Assembly: GCF_944384695.1 (NCBI RefSeq)
Contig: NZ_CALWUQ010000008.1
Location: 1-44,979 of the forward strand
Length of the DNA stretch: 44,979 nucleotides
DNA from: an uncultured Agathobaculum sp.
Lineage (GTDB): Bacteria > Bacillota > Clostridia > Oscillospirales > Butyricicoccaceae
Direction of reading: 5' to 3'
Position numbers and translations under genes: made by a program. The notes under the pieces were generated by a model. It was not told the DNA's origin, made no database searches, and saw nothing but the letters and a program-made list of their open reading frames with translations. Below, in pieces: positions 16,254 to 25,142 of the stretch (positions are counted from its first letter, which is position 1; every line of letters starts with the position of its first letter).

Positions 16254-18128
16254 TTACAGGTTGGTTGGCGTAATCGCTTCAAAATCCTCGAGCGTGCCGT
16301 GGTTCATGAAGCAGTCGATAATCTGCTTGCCGCGCGGGTCGAGGTCGGGCGTGTCGAATTTCGCCAGCTCCTTGCAGAAGAAGTCGGTCAGAATCTTCGC
16401 ACCTGCGTCGTAGCCGTCCGTGCCGACACGGTCCTGCGTCTCTACGCGCAGATACTTGGAGCGGATGCGCTGGCCGTCGATGGTCATATCCTTCATCGCG
16501 TAGCCGAGCAGCGGGCAACGGGCAGGCTCAAGATGCTCGCGGCGAATCTTAGCACCGCCGTGGCGCGCCAGATACTCGCGGGAAATCCACTCAGCCGCAA
16601 AACCGACCTTGTATACGCCGATGTGCTGGTTCGGGATGAGCACATAGCGGGTGTTCGGGCTGTTCATAATCTGCTCAAGCAGCAGGTTGGCCTGCTTGAC
16701 GCGCAGACCGGTGGCAAACGGCCAGTAAGAGCCGACGCCCTCGCTCTTCAGCTCGTTGCCCGTGACAATCGAAGGATTGTTGAAGCCGCGCGGCGCCACC
16801 AGACGCCACAGCCATGCCAGTGCGGGCGGGATAATATGCATCATGCCCATGATGCCGTAGTTCGGGTTCTCGCGGGTCGAAGGAGGCATACGAACGCCGA
16901 ACGAGCGCACGTCAATCTCCACCGGCTCCTTGACGATGTGCGGCACATCCCAGCGCGGCACGATGGCGCGCGGATTGGAGCAGGGCTTGCCGTTGGAATC
17001 GAGCGTATGCTCCCAGATGAGCAGCGTTGCGCCCGGATGACCTTCCATATTGAAGAAGCAGAGCGGTTCCTTCGGCTCGGTGCAGATGCGCTCGTACACC
17101 GGGTCACAGCCGTAATGCGTCACGCCGTCCATGCGCAGGAACCAGCCGTCCTCACCGTCGACCAGCACCAGCTTGCCGGACTTGTTCTGAAGCTGCGGAT
17201 AGCAGGTCGCCATATCGTCGCACACCGGCTCAATCGAGCAGGTCGCACCCATGTTGAGGTAGGTCTCCTCGCCGGTGACCGTATTCTTCGAGAGCAGCAC
17301 GCGGCCGTCCGGCTCGCGCGCGATATCCTGCAGCATTTCGCTCTTGCCGCCGCCGGATGCGCCCTCATGCATGATGACCATTTCGTTCTCATACGGGGTC
17401 ACCAGACGGCCGCAGGACGTATGGCAGGTGGTCCAGCCTTCCTGCTCGCCGATATCCAGCAGCACCGAGTAAACGCCCTTCTTGGCGGACGGGCCGGGAT
17501 AGAGGTTGTAGGAGAATACCTCGTGGCAATCGTCCAGACGGTTGTGCACCACCACCTGCTTGCCTTCAAAATGCGTGTGGCGGAACGGCGGCGCAACATA
17601 AACGATGGCGCGCGGCTTATAGCCCTCGCTCTCCTCGGCATTGACAAAGCCCTGCAGATGCGCCAGCGCAAACGCAAAGAACGCGCACTGCTTGGGGCAG
17701 ACCAGCATCGAGCCGTAGCCGTAGATGTTGCCGCCCGAGTTAAAGGGCATCAGAATCAGCTCCTGCGTTTTGAACCATTCCATGGTCTCGCGGCGCAGGT
17801 CGGTAAAGGGATAGCCGTACACATCGGCAAAGCGCTTTTTATCCGTGGGCTTGTCGTCCGCAATACGCATGCAGTCCGGCTCGCGGCGGCGCATATAATC
17901 CTCCACGAAGTTGACCGACGCGCCGTTCTTGCAGCGCGTAACGTCCGCTTCCTTGACCGGGCCTTTGCCCGGCACGTCAAAGACAACGTCGTATACGTCG
18001 GCATGCTCCGGGCCGAATACCATGTCGTACAGCTCCGCCTTGCTGGTCGGAACCGACACGCCTTTACAGTTTTCGAGCACATCCTTCAGCTCGTCCGTGA
18101 AAGTGAATTTGTTGAGCAACGGGTTCAT
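16254..18128 (-). CDS. DUF4914 family protein with PEPCK/HPr-kinase-like P-loop
   Basis: This 624-residue protein matches, from memory, DUF4914, a family of unknown function in Bacteroidetes and Clostridia. Its key motif is GASGGGKSE at residues 256-264. That resembles the P-loop of the PEP carboxykinase/HPr kinase superfamily, where HPr kinase has GxSGxGKSE. The downstream LVLVDGEDGWFLRMDG may supply metal-binding acids. A nucleotide-dependent kinase or carboxykinase-like role is inferred. The ATG at 18128 gives MNPLLNKFTFTDELKDVL and follows AAAGGAGG; the upstream in-frame extension is Gly-rich and unlikely. The gene is monocistronic with an elaborate promoter. Confidence 0.75.
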   Translation of the reverse strand: MNPLLNKFTFTDELKDVLENCKGVSVPTSKAELYDMVFGPEHADVYDVVFDVPGKGPVKEADVTRCKNGASVNFVEDYMRRREPDCMRIADDKPTDKKRFADVYGYPFTDLRRETMEWFKTQELILMPFNSGGNIYGYGSMLVCPKQCAFFAFALAHLQGFVNAEESEGYKPRAIVYVAPPFRHTHFEGKQVVVHNRLDDCHEVFSYNLYPGPSAKKGVYSVLLDIGEQEGWTTCHTSCGRLVTPYENEMVIMHEGASGGGKSEMLQDIAREPDGRVLLSKNTVTGEETYLNMGATCSIEPVCDDMATCYPQLQNKSGKLVLVDGEDGWFLRMDGVTHYGCDPVYERICTEPKEPLCFFNMEGHPGATLLIWEHTLDSNGKPCSNPRAIVPRWDVPHIVKEPVEIDVRSFGVRMPPSTRENPNYGIMGMMHIIPPALAWLWRLVAPRGFNNPSIVTGNELKSEGVGSYWPFATGLRVKQANLLLEQIMNSPNTRYVLIPNQHIGVYKVGFAAEWISREYLARHGGAKIRREHLEPARCPLLGYAMKDMTIDGQRIRSKYLRVETQDRVGTDGYDAGAKILTDFFCKELAKFDTPDLDPRGKQIIDCFMNHGTLEDFEAITPTNL

Positions 18129-18242
18129 CTGTTTGTTTCCTCCTTTCACACCGCCGGCGCCCTTCCCAAAGCCGCCCATCGGTGTGCCTGCTGCAAGGCC
18201 TCATCACCATATATGCAATCAGGCCAATTGTTGTTCATTTAT

Positions 18243-18324
18243 AGCATACTGCAAAACACAGTGTCCCGTCAACAAATTTTCGCATTTTTGCAAGTTATTA
18301 TACAACTTCTTGCAAAATGTACAA
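18243..18324 (-). promoter_or_regulatory. Tandem promoters and 9-bp inverted repeat upstream of the DUF4914 gene
   Basis: On the minus strand the proximal promoter is TTGACG (18267-18272), 18 bases, TATGCT (18243-18248). A distal one is TTGTAC (18319-18324), 16 bases, TATAAT (18297-18302). A perfect inverted repeat, TTTTGCAAG (18286-18294) and CTTGCAAAA (18309-18317), straddles the distal -10 and lies 13 bases upstream of the proximal -35. A regulator binding here could repress the distal promoter or activate the proximal one. Confidence 0.55.
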
Positions 18325-18378
18325 AAGACCCCTTTCCTTTTCGCTGTTTTTCCCACGTGGACGCTTGTCCGCCGTGCA

Positions 18379-19560
18379 TTATTGCGAAAAATGCACGGAA
18401 ATGCAGACCACTTCGCTGCGCGTACCGACGCGCATATCCGGTCCCCAAACGCCAAGTCCGCTGGTCACGACCGAAATCATATCCCCCACCTGCTCGCAGC
18501 CGCAGGCGTTGCCCCACAGCAGACGCATGAGCAGGTTGCCCGGAAACAGCTGCCCGTCGTGCGTATGCCCCGACAGGTCGAGGTCCGCACCCGCCTGCGC
18601 GAGCGCTTCCAGCTCTTTCGGCTGATGGTCGATGACGAAAATCGGCCGGTCGGTATCGAGCGGCTCGAGCAGCTGCGCAGGACTCCGCCGCTCCGCCGCC
18701 AGTTTTTTACTGCGCGACGGGTCGCGCCGGCCGACCAGCTGCACACCGTTTTCCAGCGTCACCGCGCGGTCATCCAGCAGCGTTATGTTTGCTTCCTCCA
18801 GAAATTCGGTCATGCGTAAATCGTTCTTGTCCTCGTCCGCCGTGTCCCAGGTAAAACCCGCGAGAATCGGTTCGGACAAATCGTGGTTGCCCCAGCAGGC
18901 GTAGGTACCGTATGTACTGTTGAGCGACGCGAGCGCCGCCGCAATCCGCTCCGGCTTCGGGACGGCTTCATATTCGTTATCGAAAATATCGCCCGCGATG
19001 ACGACCAAATCCGGCTGCATGTCGTTAATTGCTTGGACCGCCTGCTCGATGTACTCCGGCTCGGTGCTGTATCCCAAATGCAAATCCGCCAGCAGCGCCA
19101 CCGTCATATCCTCGCCCTCGCCTTGCAGCGTCACGTCGTAATCGGTCACATATAGCCGCTCCGCATGCGCCATACCGTAAAAACTGACCGCGCAAACCAG
19201 CACCAGCGCGATGCCGCCCTGCACGCGCCGCACCTGCTGCATTTGCTCGAAATCCTTGCCGCGTGCGCGTCGTATCACAGCCAGCGCCAGTTCGACCACC
19301 AAAACGGCCAGCACCAGATACAGCATCCAGCCGAACCAGTAGTTGCCGACCTGCCGCAGAAACTGCCGCAGCGCATACGGCGACTGAACCAGGAAACCGG
19401 TCAGCGGCGCGGAGGCAATGAGCGCATAGAGCAGGATGAATGCCGCGCGGAAGCCCTTTGTGCCGCACAGATGGTGGCACGCGCCCGTCCAGCGCAGCAC
19501 CCATCGCGCCAGATACAGGTTGAGCAGGATATAAAACGGGGCCAGAAAAATCGCAATCAT
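18379..19560 (-). CDS. Membrane-anchored metallophosphoesterase (YkuE/YaeI-like)
   Basis: This 393-residue protein has four hydrophobic segments in its first 135 residues (about 2-22, 38-60, 75-95 and 118-133). A calcineurin-like phosphoesterase domain follows. The metal-binding motifs are complete: DLHLGY, GDIFDN, GNHDLSE and GHTHDGQLFPG. YkuE/YaeI relatives act on cell-surface or lipid-linked phosphoesters, but the substrate here is unknown. The start follows GGAGGGCG, and the gene is 33 bases downstream of ymdB, a second metallophosphoesterase, with which it is probably cotranscribed. Confidence 0.88.
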   Translation of the reverse strand: MIAIFLAPFYILLNLYLARWVLRWTGACHHLCGTKGFRAAFILLYALIASAPLTGFLVQSPYALRQFLRQVGNYWFGWMLYLVLAVLVVELALAVIRRARGKDFEQMQQVRRVQGGIALVLVCAVSFYGMAHAERLYVTDYDVTLQGEGEDMTVALLADLHLGYSTEPEYIEQAVQAINDMQPDLVVIAGDIFDNEYEAVPKPERIAAALASLNSTYGTYACWGNHDLSEPILAGFTWDTADEDKNDLRMTEFLEEANITLLDDRAVTLENGVQLVGRRDPSRSKKLAAERRSPAQLLEPLDTDRPIFVIDHQPKELEALAQAGADLDLSGHTHDGQLFPGNLLMRLLWGNACGCEQVGDMISVVTSGLGVWGPDMRVGTRSEVVCISVHFSQ

Positions 19561-19593
19561 GCGCCGCCCTCCTTTCCGGTAGATTCGCCGCGT

Positions 19594-20379
19594 TTACGGC
19601 TGCGCGCAGCGCTCCCACACACGGGTGACCGATGTGCAGTTGCCGTCCCGCCCGATGTCGAACACCGCGCCCGACAACGCGCAGTCACCCGGTGCAGTCT
19701 TGAAATACTCGGTCAGGTCGCCGCGGAACATCGCAATCGACTGCTCCACCCGCACGCCGAGCACGGACACAATCGGGCCGGTCATGCCCAAATCGGTGAT
19801 ATAGCCCGAGCCTTTGGGGTTGATACGCTCGTCCGCAGTCTGCACGTGGGTGTGCGTCCCCCACACAGCTGCCGCGCGGCCGTCCAGATAATACCCCATC
19901 GCGAGCTTTTCGCTGGTCGCGTTGGCGTGGATTTCCGCCAGCGCAATGTCATATCGTCCTTCCGCTTCGCGCAAAATCTTATCCGCGCACAAAAACGGGT
20001 TATCCGGCCCATAATGCATATCGCACCGGCCGATTAGGTTCATCACCAGCAGGCGCAGCCCCTGCGGACCGTCGTAGATGCCCCAGCCCTGTCCCGGGCT
20101 TTGCGGGGCGAGATTGGCGGGCCGCAGGATATCCTGCCGCTCATCCAGATACGCGGCAATCTGCTGCTTGGAGAACGCATGGTTGCCCAGCGTCACCACA
20201 TCCGCGCCCGCGGCAAAAATATCATCCGCCTGCTTGGGCGTGATGCCGCGCCCGGCGGCGTTTTCCCCGTTGACAATCACAAAATCCACGCTGTGTGCGC
20301 GCTTAACGCGGCGCAGCAGTGCGTGCAGGGTGTCGATACCGGCCTCACCGACCACATCGCCTACCGTGAGAAGTTTCAT
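19594..20379 (-). CDS. ymdB: YmdB-family metallophosphoesterase
   Basis: This 261-residue protein matches the YmdB family (TIGR00282), a cyclic-nucleotide phosphodiesterase needed for biofilm and nanotube formation in Bacillus. The motifs MKLLTVGDVVGEAG, VIVNGENAAGRGIT, VVTLGNHAFSK, AEIHANATSEK and WGTHTHVQTADE are all present in order and supply the di-metal ligands. The start follows a GAGGAA-type site. It leads a two-gene unit with the YkuE-like enzyme and is separated from prs by a terminator. Confidence 0.92.
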   Translation of the reverse strand: MKLLTVGDVVGEAGIDTLHALLRRVKRAHSVDFVIVNGENAAGRGITPKQADDIFAAGADVVTLGNHAFSKQQIAAYLDERQDILRPANLAPQSPGQGWGIYDGPQGLRLLVMNLIGRCDMHYGPDNPFLCADKILREAEGRYDIALAEIHANATSEKLAMGYYLDGRAAAVWGTHTHVQTADERINPKGSGYITDLGMTGPIVSVLGVRVEQSIAMFRGDLTEYFKTAPGDCALSGAVFDIGRDGNCTSVTRVWERCAQP

Positions 20380-20439
20380 ACCTGTTCCTCGCTTTTCTTT
20401 CGTTTCCCCGGCAGCACTGTGCCGCCGGATAGAGAAAAA

Positions 20440-20466
20440 GGGCGGACAATCATCTGTTGTCCGCCC
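20440..20466 (-). terminator. Terminator after prs
   Basis: GGGCGGACAA and TTGTCCGCCC pair over 10 bp. On the minus strand they are followed by TTTTTCTCT, so the hairpin ends the glmU-prs transcript. Confidence 0.85.
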
Positions 20467-20493
20467 CCCAAATTGTCAAATCATCCGTCCGTT

Positions 20494-21453
20494 TCAGTCG
20501 AACAGCGTGGAAACCGAAGTTTCCTCGTAAATACGCGCAATCGCTTCGGTGAGCACCGGCGCCACCGACAGGACCTTGATCTTGTCCAGCTTCTTTTCGC
20601 TCGGCAGCGGGATGGTGTCCAGAATCGCCATCTCCTTGATTGGGCTGTTTGCAATCCGCTCGATTGCCGGACCGGACAGCACGCCGTGGGTCGCGCAAGC
20701 ATAGACCTCCGTAGCGCCGCCCTTTTCCACCAGCGCGTCCGCCGCATGCACGAGCGTGCCCGCCGTGTCAATCAAATCGTCCACGAGGATGCACTTCTTG
20801 CCCTCAACGCTGCCGATGATGTTCATGACCTCGGATACGTTCGCCTTCGGACGGCGCTTATCAATGATGGCAAGCGGCATGTCCAGCTTTTCGGTGAACT
20901 TGCGCGCACGGGTGACCGAGCCAAGGTCGGGAGAGACGATGACGGTATCCTCAGTACCCACGCCGAACTTGCCCGCGATATACGGAATCAGCACGGAGGA
21001 GCCGAGCATATTGTCGACCGGGATATCAAAAAAGCCCTGAATCTGCGCGGCATGCAAATCCATGGTCAGCACACGGTCCGCGCCCGCCGCGGTGATGAGG
21101 TTTGCGACCAGCTTGGCCGAAATCGGGTCGCGCGCCTTGCTCTTGCGATCCTGCCGCGCATAGCCGAAATAAGGGATAACCGCCGTGATACGGCCGGCAG
21201 ACGCACGCTTGCAGGAGTCGATCATAATGAGCAGCTCCATCAGGTTGTTGTTGACCGGGCCGCAGGTGGACTGTACCAGAAACACGTCCGAACCGCGCAC
21301 GGACTCGGAAATGGAAACCGAGATTTCGCCGTCCGCGAAGGTGGAAATTGCCGCTTTGCCAATCGGCAGGCCGAGCGCGGACGCAATCTGCATTGCCAGT
21401 GCGGGGTGAGAGTTGCCGGAGAAAATTTTGATATTTTTTCCGTGAGAAATCAT
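20494..21453 (-). CDS. prs: Ribose-phosphate pyrophosphokinase
   Basis: PRPP synthetase makes phosphoribosyl pyrophosphate from ribose 5-phosphate and ATP for nucleotide, His and Trp synthesis. The 319-residue protein is full length. Visible signatures are GKNIKIFSGNSHPALA, PYFGYARQDRK, MDLHAAQIQGFFDIPVDNM and the PRPP-binding loop CILVDDLIDTAGTL. It lies 47 bases downstream of glmU, the gcaD/glmU-prs order found in Bacillus, so both are likely on one message ending at the terminator at 20440-20466. Confidence 0.96.
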   Translation of the reverse strand: MISHGKNIKIFSGNSHPALAMQIASALGLPIGKAAISTFADGEISVSISESVRGSDVFLVQSTCGPVNNNLMELLIMIDSCKRASAGRITAVIPYFGYARQDRKSKARDPISAKLVANLITAAGADRVLTMDLHAAQIQGFFDIPVDNMLGSSVLIPYIAGKFGVGTEDTVIVSPDLGSVTRARKFTEKLDMPLAIIDKRRPKANVSEVMNIIGSVEGKKCILVDDLIDTAGTLVHAADALVEKGGATEVYACATHGVLSGPAIERIANSPIKEMAILDTIPLPSEKKLDKIKVLSVAPVLTEAIARIYEETSVSTLFD

Positions 21454-21500
21454 TGGTAAGCCTCCGTCATAATGATAGAATTTATCCCGTTTTTCTATTT

Positions 21501-22754
21501 TTATTTATTATTTTGCTCTTTTTCATGTGCCGCGCGGCGGCGGTCGTTCCAGCCCTCCAGCGTGGTCTGCCGCGCACGGGCCACCGCCAGCGCACCCGCC
21601 GGCACGTCCTTGGTCACGGTGGCGCCGGCCGCGGTGAACACGCGGTCGCCCAGCGTGATGGGCGAAACCAGATTAGTATTGCAGCCGATGAAGCAGTCAT
21701 CACCGATGACGGTCTGATACTTATGATACCCATCATAGTTGACCACAACCGTGCCGCAGCCGAAATTGACGCGCTCGCCAACCGTTGCGTCACCGATATA
21801 GGTCAGGTGGGACACCTTGGTGCCGTTGCCGATGGTGGATTTTTTCAGCTCGACGAAGTCCCCGATGCGGCAGCCGTCACCCACCACGCACTGCGGACGG
21901 ACATAGGCAAACGGCCCGACCGTCGTGTGTGCGCCGATTTGGGACTCATACACCTGCGAATTGTTGACCGTCGTGCCCGCGCCGATTTCGGCCTTTTCCA
22001 AAATCGTGTTCGGTCCGATGACCGCGCCCGCGCCCACCTTGCAGCCCGGGCGGATATGGCAGCCGGGCAGAATGGTCACGCCCGCCGCAATCTCCGCATC
22101 CGGCGCAATATAGGTGTTTGCCGGGTCGAAAATCTGCACGCCCTTGTCAATCAACGTGAAGTTGACGCGGTTTACCATCGCGCGGAACGCGATATAGGCC
22201 GAGCCGCCGTCGCAAATCTCAACAATCTCGTTGGTCACGGCAACGCCCTTCTGCGCGCCAGCGGCCACTGCCGCCGTCACCAGTGCATCCAGCGTATCGC
22301 CGCCCGCCGCCAGCGCCTTTTGCAGCATCTCATAGGTGAACATCGCGGCAAGGCAATGCGCGTCGCGCGGGATGGGTTGTCCCTCCGCGTCGAAGCCCTG
22401 CTGCTCCGCTACCAGCACGCTCACGCCGTAGCCGGTCGTCACGTGCGTTTCGGTCAGGTGCGTCAGTGCGTCGTCCTCAGCAAGCACGAACGGCGCGGCA
22501 ATCACCAGCACATGCTCGCTCTCCGGCAGCGTACCCAGCGCCGCAAAGCGGTTGCCCGCTGCCAGCGCAATGCTTTCCGCACCCGCCAGCGCAGGCTCTC
22601 GGTCATCGTGCACAAAATAGCACGTCTCCACGGCATCGGGCAGCTCGTTCCGCACCGTATCGCCCGCCGTACCGAACAGCACCGGACGCGCATAGGCGGA
22701 AAAACCGCCCTCGTCAAACAGGCCGCCAACCAAGGCGGCGGTAATCTTATCCAT
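21501..22754 (-). CDS. glmU: GlmU-like protein: acetyltransferase domain with degenerate uridylyltransferase half
   Basis: GlmU normally both acetylates glucosamine-1-phosphate and uridylylates the product to UDP-GlcNAc. The C-terminal left-handed beta-helix (residues about 210-400) is intact. It holds the catalytic H316 in [20 protein letters not shown] and the [12 protein letters not shown] turn. The N-terminal half (residues 1-200) lacks the nucleotidyltransferase signature LAAGxGTRM, the GDxPL metal motif and the EQxxxGT segment. At 417 residues it is about 40 shorter than usual. The acetyltransferase function should persist, but the uridylyl transfer step must come from elsewhere or work unusually. 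Linkage to prs supports orthology. Confidence 0.82.
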   Translation of the reverse strand: MDKITAALVGGLFDEGGFSAYARPVLFGTAGDTVRNELPDAVETCYFVHDDREPALAGAESIALAAGNRFAALGTLPESEHVLVIAAPFVLAEDDALTHLTETHVTTGYGVSVLVAEQQGFDAEGQPIPRDAHCLAAMFTYEMLQKALAAGGDTLDALVTAAVAAGAQKGVAVTNEIVEICDGGSAYIAFRAMVNRVNFTLIDKGVQIFDPANTYIAPDAEIAAGVTILPGCHIRPGCKVGAGAVIGPNTILEKAEIGAGTTVNNSQVYESQIGAHTTVGPFAYVRPQCVVGDGCRIGDFVELKKSTIGNGTKVSHLTYIGDATVGERVNFGCGTVVVNYDGYHKYQTVIGDDCFIGCNTNLVSPITLGDRVFTAAGATVTKDVPAGALAVARARQTTLEGWNDRRRAAHEKEQNNK

Positions 22755-22812
22755 CGCAGAAAATCCTTCCGTTTCCGTGGGGCTGCGACGCCCCGTTTTC
22801 GGTTATAGATTT

Positions 22813-22818
22813 ATTATA
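22813..22818 (-). promoter_or_regulatory. Promoter -10 of the glmU-prs operon
   Basis: A perfect TATAAT on the minus strand lies about 60 bases before the glmU start. The -35 region is poor (TGCTTT at 16 bases), so it may be weak or activator-dependent. Confidence 0.45.
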
Positions 22819-22900
22819 CAACAGGCCCTTATAAAAAGCATCAGCATTTTTCGATAAATTTCCTTGCACCGCAAGATTATTTTCGCCGTTTGCTGACAAA

Positions 22901-22929
22901 AGGGCTGTCCGCTCATCACGGACAGCCCT
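22901..22929 (-). terminator. Terminator after the YczE/YitT gene
   Basis: AGGGCTGTCCG and CGGACAGCCCT pair over 11 bp with a 7-base loop. On the minus strand TTTT follows, a short U tract. Confidence 0.65.
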
Positions 22930-22967
22930 GCGCACGCTCCTGTCGTTTGCGAAAACAGACCGCGCCC

Positions 22968-23687
22968 TCAGCCCTTCGGCTCGACTTCCTCCGGCTTCTT
23001 TTCTTCGCGCACAGCCGCCTCCTGTGCCGTCTGCGGTACCGCCACCGCGCGCAGCATGCGGATGCGCGGGATGAGCGGCAGATGCGCGTTATACAAATTG
23101 ACAAACCGCCCTACAATCAGCGCGGAAACTACCGTGCCGATGCCAAGGCCGTTGACGCCATGGAAAAAGATAAAAGACAAAATCAGCGCGATGATAACCA
23201 GCGTCACATCGAACATAATCTTAATCGAACCGAAACGCTTACCCGTCCGGTCGGTAATCGCACCCACAACGCCCTCGCCCGGCACCAGCAGCGCATCCGG
23301 CGCGACCTCGACGCTGATGCCGAAGCCCAGCACCGCACAGCCCAACACCAGCGCCACAAGCTTGATTGGCAACGTGGTCGGCTCAAACCACCACAGAACC
23401 TTCATGCCAATGTCGATAAACACACTGAACACCAGATTGACGACAATCTGCAAAAACTGGATTGGCGGGAACTTCCGTCCGCGCAGGACGACCTGCGCCG
23501 CAATAAACAGCAGGTTCATCACAAAGGTAAATGCACCCAGCGAAGGCGCAAAACGCAGGCTGAGCACATACGGCACGCTTGAAATAGGCGAAGTGCCCAG
23601 CGCCGCCTTGGTGATGAGCGCCACGCCGAATGCATTGATGATGACGCCGATGGTGAACCACAAATACCGATAAACTAACTTCCTCAT
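22968..23687 (-). CDS. YczE/YyaS/YitT family membrane protein
   Basis: This 239-residue integral membrane protein resembles the YczE/YyaS/YitT family. It starts MRKLVYRYLWFTIGVIINAFGVALITKAALGTSPISS, a conserved opening. About five to six membrane helices follow (roughly residues 10-30, 48-68, 78-95, 105-125, 155-175 and 178-195). The segment VAPDALLVPGEGVVGAITDRTGKRFGSIKIMFD lies between helices. A charged cytoplasmic tail rich in Glu and Lys ends it. The function of the family is unknown; a transport role is assumed. The gene appears monocistronic. Confidence 0.82.
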   Translation of the reverse strand: MRKLVYRYLWFTIGVIINAFGVALITKAALGTSPISSVPYVLSLRFAPSLGAFTFVMNLLFIAAQVVLRGRKFPPIQFLQIVVNLVFSVFIDIGMKVLWWFEPTTLPIKLVALVLGCAVLGFGISVEVAPDALLVPGEGVVGAITDRTGKRFGSIKIMFDVTLVIIALILSFIFFHGVNGLGIGTVVSALIVGRFVNLYNAHLPLIPRIRMLRAVAVPQTAQEAAVREEKKPEEVEPKG

Positions 23688-23748
23688 TTTTCCTCCCGAT
23701 GCTCCATAGGGTTATGACCGCCCGCCCCCTTTCGGACGATTCCGTAAA

Positions 23749-23778
23749 AACGAGGCGTCCCATATCGGACGCCCCGTT
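23749..23778 (-). terminator. Terminator after the mrp-NifX-like operon
   Basis: GGCGTCC pairs with GGACGCC, extended by AACG/CGTT on the outside. On the minus strand the hairpin is followed by TTTTTACGG, seven bases after the NifX-like gene stop. Confidence 0.75.
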
Positions 23779-23784
23779 GGTTTT

Positions 23785-24228
23785 TCAGTTCTCTTCCTGT
23801 TCCTCCGGGATTTGCCGCAGAATCTCGATTGGGCCGCAGCCCGCGCACTTGGCGCAGTCATGCATGCACGCCATCGGATCGTCCGGGTCTTCCTCCCGCC
23901 CGATCTCCAGCAGCGCCGGATCACCCTGTTTTTCGCCCACAAGAAATTTTGCGACCGCTTCTTCCGCCGCGCCTTCGCAGCCCGGCACCAGCAGCACGCC
24001 TATCATCTCCAGCGCGTTGCGCATGGCAAGCCCCAGCGCACCGCAAATCAAAACGTCTACCTTTTCCATGCTCGCCAGCTTGAGCAAATCGGTCGTACTG
24101 GTCCCCTCTACCGAGGCCAGCCGCTTGCCCGTCGGGGTCTGCCCCTCCGCGCTGACGATTAAAAACGAGCGGCACTCGCCCAAATTTTTGGCGATCTGCC
24201 CGCCGTCATACGCGACACCGATGTTCAT
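23785..24228 (-). CDS. NifX/NifB-type dinitrogenase cofactor domain protein
   Basis: This 147-residue protein has the dinitrogenase iron-molybdenum cofactor biosynthesis fold (NifX/NafY/VnfX): MNIGVAYDGGQIAKNLGECRSFLIV, then DVLICGALGLAMRNALEMIGVLLVPG. The C-terminus carries the cysteine motif MHDCAKCAGCGPIE. In non-diazotrophic Clostridia such proteins usually lie beside Mrp and probably handle iron-sulfur or other metal clusters. It overlaps mrp by four bases, so the two are translated together. No nif genes are present in the window. Confidence 0.85.
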   Translation of the reverse strand: MNIGVAYDGGQIAKNLGECRSFLIVSAEGQTPTGKRLASVEGTSTTDLLKLASMEKVDVLICGALGLAMRNALEMIGVLLVPGCEGAAEEAVAKFLVGEKQGDPALLEIGREEDPDDPMACMHDCAKCAGCGPIEILRQIPEEQEEN

Positions 24229-25043
24229 CGAAGTCCCTCCACCGTCTTGAGCGCATCCTTCAGCGCGTCCGGCAGCTTGGCGTCCTCGATTTTACCGGCG
24301 TCCACAGCCGCAGCCAGCTTGGGGTCAATCGGCAGTTTGGCCAGCACAGGCAGACCGTACTCCGCCGCAACCTCATCCACATGGCTTTCGCCAAAGACCG
24401 CAATATGCTTGCCGCAGTCCGGACACTCCAGATAGCTGTAATTCTCCACCACGCCAATGAGCGGGATGTCCATCATTTTCGCCATCTTGACCGCCTTGCC
24501 AACAATCATGCTGACCAGATCCTGCGGCGAGGTGACGACCAGAATACCGTCCACCGGCAAGGACTGGAACACGGTCAGCGGCACGTCGCCCGTGCCGGGC
24601 GGCATGTCGACGAACAGGAAATCCACGTCGTCCCACACGACATCCGACCAGAACTGCTTGACCGTCTCCGCGATAATCGGCCCACGGTAGATGACCGGAT
24701 CATCCTCGTTGGGCAGCACCAGATTGATGGAAATCATCTGCACGCCACCCTCGCTGCGCGCGGGCAGGATGCCTTCTTCACAGCCTTCCAGCTTGTCGTG
24801 CACGCCGAAGGTCTTGGGGATGGACGGGCCGGTGATATCCGCGTCCAGAATGCCGCAGGTATAGCCCTTGCGCGTCATGCCGACAGCCAGCATCGAGGTC
24901 AGCAGGCTTTTGCCGACGCCGCCCTTACCGGACACCACGCCGATAACTTTTTTGACCGAAGCCGCGGGATTTGCCGCGACCTTCAGGCTCTTTTCGCCGC
25001 CGCAGCCCGCAGAGCAAGATTCGCAGTTATGCGAACAACCCAT
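24225..25043 (-). CDS. mrp: Mrp/NBP35-type iron-sulfur cluster carrier ATPase
   Basis: This 272-residue P-loop ATPase belongs to the Mrp/ApbC/NBP35 group, which carries and delivers Fe-S clusters. The N-terminus has four cysteines (CSHNCESCSAGC), followed by the deviant Walker motif SGKGGVGKS at residues 38-46 and DADITGPSIPKTFG. The segment VDMPPGTGDVPLT and the conserved ECPDCGK pair that bridges a cluster at the dimer interface come later. Its promoter is at 25085-25113. The C-terminal overlap with the NifX-like gene indicates a joint role. Confidence 0.93.
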   Translation of the reverse strand: MGCSHNCESCSAGCGGEKSLKVAANPAASVKKVIGVVSGKGGVGKSLLTSMLAVGMTRKGYTCGILDADITGPSIPKTFGVHDKLEGCEEGILPARSEGGVQMISINLVLPNEDDPVIYRGPIIAETVKQFWSDVVWDDVDFLFVDMPPGTGDVPLTVFQSLPVDGILVVTSPQDLVSMIVGKAVKMAKMMDIPLIGVVENYSYLECPDCGKHIAVFGESHVDEVAAEYGLPVLAKLPIDPKLAAAVDAGKIEDAKLPDALKDALKTVEGLR

Positions 25044-25084
25044 ACTACAACAACTCCTAACATATCTTTTCTTGCCTATTTTTT

Positions 25085-25113
25085 AGTATACCGCATTGTT
25101 TTGCCTTGCGCAA
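25085..25113 (-). promoter_or_regulatory. Sigma-A promoter of mrp
   Basis: On the minus strand TTGCGC and TATACT are separated by 17 bases, about 45 bases before the mrp start. It lies directly downstream of the third small RNA, so mrp does not need read-through from it. Confidence 0.65.
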
Positions 25114-25142
25114 GGGTCAATCGCAGACCGCCGCGCAACAGG

